A DNA stretch of 64,000 bases, from the NCBI RefSeq assembly GCF_003696205.1, contig NZ_RFFI01000004.1, positions 1 through 64,000 of the forward strand, given 5' to 3'. The translations under genes were made by a program, and so were the position numbers. Below the pieces are notes generated by a model. It worked only from the letters and a program-made list of their open reading frames with translations, did no database searches and was not told where the DNA came from. This document shows, in pieces, positions 61,167-64,000 of this stretch. Position 1 is the first letter of the stretch. The number at the start of each line of letters is the position of its first letter. This DNA comes from Cellulomonas triticagri (GTDB lineage Bacteria; Actinomycetota; Actinomycetes; Actinomycetales; Cellulomonadaceae).

Positions 61167-64000
61167 CTACAAGCGCGCCGCCAGGAGCTCCGCGAGGTGC
61201 ACGCCCTGGACCCCGGCGAGCTGGTCGGCCTGGGTGCGGCACGAGTACCCGTCGGCGAGGAAGACGTCCCCCGGGGCGGCGTCCCGCAGCGCGGGCAGCA
61301 GCGCGTGCTCGGCGACCTGCACGGACACGTCGTAGTGCCCCTTCTCCATGCCGAAGTTCCCCGCCAGGCCGCAGCAGCCCGCGAGCGTCGAGAACGACGC
61401 CCCGGCGTCGCGCAGCAGCGCCTGGTCCGGGGTGTACGTCATCACCGCGTGGTGGTGGCAGTGCGGCTGCACGACGGCCGTCACGTCGGAGAGGTCCGGC
61501 GGGGTCCACCGCTCCCCCGGCCCGATCGGCGCGGGCGCCGTGAGCAGCTCGGCGAGCGTCCGGGTCGCGCGGGCGACCGCGACGGCGCGCGGGTCGTCGG
61601 GCAGCAGGTCGAGCAGGTCGGAGCGCAGCACCGCGGTGCAGGACGGCTCCAGGCCCACGATCGGCACGCCGTTGACGGCGTACGGGCCGAGCACCTCGAG
61701 CAGGTGGGTGAGGCGCTTGCGGGCCCCGTCGAGCTGACCGGTGGAGATCCAGGTCAGGCCGCAGCAGGCGTCGTGGTCGGGGACGACCACCTCGTACCCG
61801 GCGTCCCGGAGCACCCGGACGGCGGCCACGGGGATGGACGGGGCGAGCGCGTCGCTGAACGAGTCCGTCCACAGCAGCACCGGCGGACGCCCCGACGTCC
61901 CGGAGACCGACAGCGTCGTGCCGTCGGAGGTCGCCGGACGCCCCCCGGGGACGTGCCCGCGCCGGACGTCGACCTCGCCCCGGCGCACCCGCGACCGGAA
62001 CGGCGCCGGGGAGAAGTCGACCATCTTCCGCCGGGTGTCCATGCCGCCGAGCCGGAGCACGACCTTCGCCAGCGGGCGCACGCCGAGCACGGCGTTCGCG
62101 ACCCGCGCGAGGCCGGGGATGCCGGTGACCAGGCGCGTCCAGCGGGGCAGCCAGCCGAGGGCGTAGTGGTTCACGGGGCGCAGCCGACCCCGGTACGTCT
62201 GGTGCAGGGCCTCGGCCTTGTACTGCGCCATGTCGACGCCGGCCGGGCAGTCCGAGGAGCACGCCTTGCAGGACAGGCAGAGGTCGAGGGCCTCGTGCAC
62301 CTCCGGGGAGGACCAGCCGCGCGACACCAGCGTGCCGTTGGCCATCTCCTGCAGCACGCGCGCCCGGCCCCGGGTGCTGTCCTTCTCGTCGCGGGTCGCG
62401 AGGTAGGACGGGCACATGAACCCGCCCGCGGCCGAGGAGTCGGCGCGGCACTTGCCGACGCCCACGCACCGGTGCACGGCCGTGGTGAAGTCCCCGCCGT
62501 CGTGCTCGAACGCGAAGCCGCCGCGGGACGCGGGCAGCGGGTGCGCGTGCGGTCGGCGCAGGTCCGCGTCCAGCGGGCGCGGGCGGACCAGCACGCCGGG
62601 GTTGAGCAGGTCGTCGGGGTCGAGCAGGTCCTTGAACGCGCCGAACGCGGCGATGGCCCGCTCGGAGTACATGACCGGCAGCAGCTCGGAGCGGGCCCGC
62701 CCGTCGCCGTGCTCGCCGGACAGCGAGCCGCCGTGCGACGCGACCAGGTGCGCGGCGTCCGTCATGAACGCGCGCAGCGGGTCGCCGGAGCGCTCCATGG
62801 GCACGTCGAGCCGCAGGTGCACGCAGCCGTCGCCGAAGTGCCCGTACGCGAGGCCGTCGACGCCGTGCGTGGCCATGAGGGCCTCGAGGTCGCGCAGGTA
62901 CGCGCCCAGCCGCTCGGGCGGCACGGCGGAGTCCTCGAACCCGGGCCAGGCCTGCTCGCCGGACGGGGTGCGGCCGCCGAGCCCGGCGCCGTCCTCGCGG
63001 ATCCGCCACATCGCGGCGGCCTCGGGGCCGGGCGGGAACACGCCGACCGCGCGGGTCCCGGCGTCGGCGGCGAGCGCGTGCGCGCGCTCCAGCGCCTCGT
63101 CCAGGGTGTCGCCGCCGACCTCGACCATCATCCAGCCCGCGCCCTCGGGCAGCGGCGGCACGGCCGCGGCGCCCTTGACGCGGCGGACGACGTCGACCAG
63201 GCGGGCGTCCATGCCCTCGATGGCGAGCGGCCGGTGGGCGAGCAGCGCGGGGACGGCGTCCGCGGCGGTCGCCATGTCCGGGTAGCCGAGCACGACCAGC
63301 ACCGGCGCGGCGGACACCGGCACCAGCCGCACGGTCGCGCCGAGCAGCGTCACCACGGTGCCCTCGGTGCCGACCAGGGCCTTGGCGAGGTCGGCGCCGT
63401 TCTCCGGCAGCAGGTGCTCCAGCGAGTACCCGGACACCTGCCGCCCGAACCGGCCGAGCTCGGTGCGCAGCGTCGCCATCTCGGCCCGCACCAGCGCGTC
63501 CAGGCCCGGCACGGGGTCGAGGCCCTTGCCGGCGGTGAACCGGCGGCCGCGGCCGTCGACCACGTCGAGCTCCAGCACGTTGTCCGCCGTGCGTCCGTAC
63601 GCCACCGCGCGCGGCCCGCAGGCGTTGTTGCCGATCATGCCGCCGAGGGTCGCGCGCGCCTGGGTCGACGGGTCCGGGCCGAACCGCAGGCCGTGCGGCG
63701 CGGCCTCGCGCTGCAGCGCGGCCATCACCACGCCCGGGTCGACGCGCGCGGTGCGGGCCTCCGGGTCGATCTCCCGCACCCGGTTCACGTGCCGCGACCA
63801 GTCGAGGACGACGCCGGTGCCGACGGCGTTGCCCGCCACGGACGTGCCGCCACCGCGGGACGTCACGGGCGTGCCGAGCCCGCGGGCGACCTCCAGGGCC
63901 GCGAGGGCGTCGTCCACGTCGCGCGGGAACACCACGACGGACGGGACGACGCGGTAGTTGGACGCGTCGGTGGAGTACTCGGCGCGGCGGCGGGTCGAGT
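61167..64000 (-). CDS. FAD-linked oxidase / Fe-S fusion dehydrogenase (GlcD-GlcF type), 5' end missing
   Basis: At least 944 residues; the reading frame continues past the right edge (EYSTDASNYRVVPS is visible upstream of 63935). Order: a vanillyl-oxidase-type FAD domain (PVTSRGGGTSVAGNAVGTG, GGMIGNNACGPRAVAYG), FAD-oxidase C domain, ferredoxin-like centre 1 (Cys in CVGVGKC and MCPSY, 62410-62490), centre 2 (CLSCKACSSDCPAG, 62240-62290), then two CCG domains (CCGLTW near 61760, CCGLAGNFGMEKGHYD near 61350). This matches D-lactate or D-2-hydroxyglutarate dehydrogenases of the YdiJ type. Substrate inferred only. Confidence 0.9.
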   Translation of the reverse strand, partial: STRRRAEYSTDASNYRVVPSVVVFPRDVDDALAALEVARGLGTPVTSRGGGTSVAGNAVGTGVVLDWSRHVNRVREIDPEARTARVDPGVVMAALQREAAPHGLRFGPDPSTQARATLGGMIGNNACGPRAVAYGRTADNVLELDVVDGRGRRFTAGKGLDPVPGLDALVRAEMATLRTELGRFGRQVSGYSLEHLLPENGADLAKALVGTEGTVVTLLGATVRLVPVSAAPVLVVLGYPDMATAADAVPALLAHRPLAIEGMDARLVDVVRRVKGAAAVPPLPEGAGWMMVEVGGDTLDEALERAHALAADAGTRAVGVFPPGPEAAAMWRIREDGAGLGGRTPSGEQAWPGFEDSAVPPERLGAYLRDLEALMATHGVDGLAYGHFGDGCVHLRLDVPMERSGDPLRAFMTDAAHLVASHGGSLSGEHGDGRARSELLPVMYSERAIAAFGAFKDLLDPDDLLNPGVLVRPRPLDADLRRPHAHPLPASRGGFAFEHDGGDFTTAVHRCVGVGKCRADSSAAGGFMCPSYLATRDEKDSTRGRARVLQEMANGTLVSRGWSSPEVHEALDLCLSCKACSSDCPAGVDMAQYKAEALHQTYRGRLRPVNHYALGWLPRWTRLVTGIPGLARVANAVLGVRPLAKVVLRLGGMDTRRKMVDFSPAPFRSRVRRGEVDVRRGHVPGGRPATSDGTTLSVSGTSGRPPVLLWTDSFSDALAPSIPVAAVRVLRDAGYEVVVPDHDACCGLTWISTGQLDGARKRLTHLLEVLGPYAVNGVPIVGLEPSCTAVLRSDLLDLLPDDPRAVAVARATRTLAELLTAPAPIGPGERWTPPDLSDVTAVVQPHCHHHAVMTYTPDQALLRDAGASFSTLAGCCGLAGNFGMEKGHYDVSVQVAEHALLPALRDAAPGDVFLADGYSCRTQADQLAGVQGVHLAELLAARL

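Overview
This is a very GC-rich window from an actinobacterium. Mycobacterial-type F420/LLM oxidoreductase, GTG and TTG starts, leaderless promoters, a short-form adenylate kinase and a C-terminal LAVTG sortase signal all point that way. A methyl-accepting chemotaxis protein implies a motile lineage. A Micrococcales member near Cellulomonas is the best guess, but this rests on gene content and not on a search. No rRNA, tRNA, CRISPR array or insertion sequence was seen.

Layout. (1) 1-16.2 kb is a mixed housekeeping block: nnr (partial), an LLM oxidoreductase, acpS, glmS, coaA, a lipoprotein, a DedA protein, def, glmM, rpsI-rplM, an ABC-F ATPase, a DUF5709 protein, truA, a ROK kinase, a higBA toxin-antitoxin pair, an alpha/beta hydrolase and an unknown protein. 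Five divergent pairs here start back to back, with TANNNT-like -10 boxes 6-7 nt before each start codon, which indicates leaderless mRNAs. (2) 16.3-19.5 kb (minus strand) is infA-rpmJ-rpsM-rpsK-rpoA-rplQ, without rpsD. (3) 19.9-28.5 kb is one gene for a surface adhesin of about 2870 residues with five SdrD_B-like repeats and a sortase signal; it separates map from infA. (4) 28.7-41.65 kb is the joined S10-spc ribosomal cluster (rpsJ to rplO), then secY-adk-map behind its own terminator. (5) 42.1-46.8 kb is an accessory island: DUF485 plus a frameshifted acetate symporter, an AbiEi-like protein and a chemoreceptor. (6) 47-61 kb (minus strand) is rplJ-rplL, rpoB-rpoC and rpsL-rpsG-fusA-tuf. (7) 61.2-64 kb is the C-terminal part of a large FAD/Fe-S oxidoreductase that runs off the window.

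The window therefore holds most of the transcription and translation core: RNA polymerase subunits, two elongation factors, IF1 and about thirty ribosomal proteins, plus protein export and maturation (secY, def, map) and cell-wall precursor synthesis (glmS, glmM). Strong -35/-10 promoters are readable ahead of rplM, rpsL, rpoB and rplJ.

The least expected features are non-coding: a three-copy family of 61-bp palindromes with fixed 27-7-27 geometry placed at gene 3' ends, a three-hairpin array between rplL and rpoB, a symmetric four-half-site palindrome at 61039-61105, tandem repeats upstream of the adhesin, and the uniform leaderless promoter spacing.
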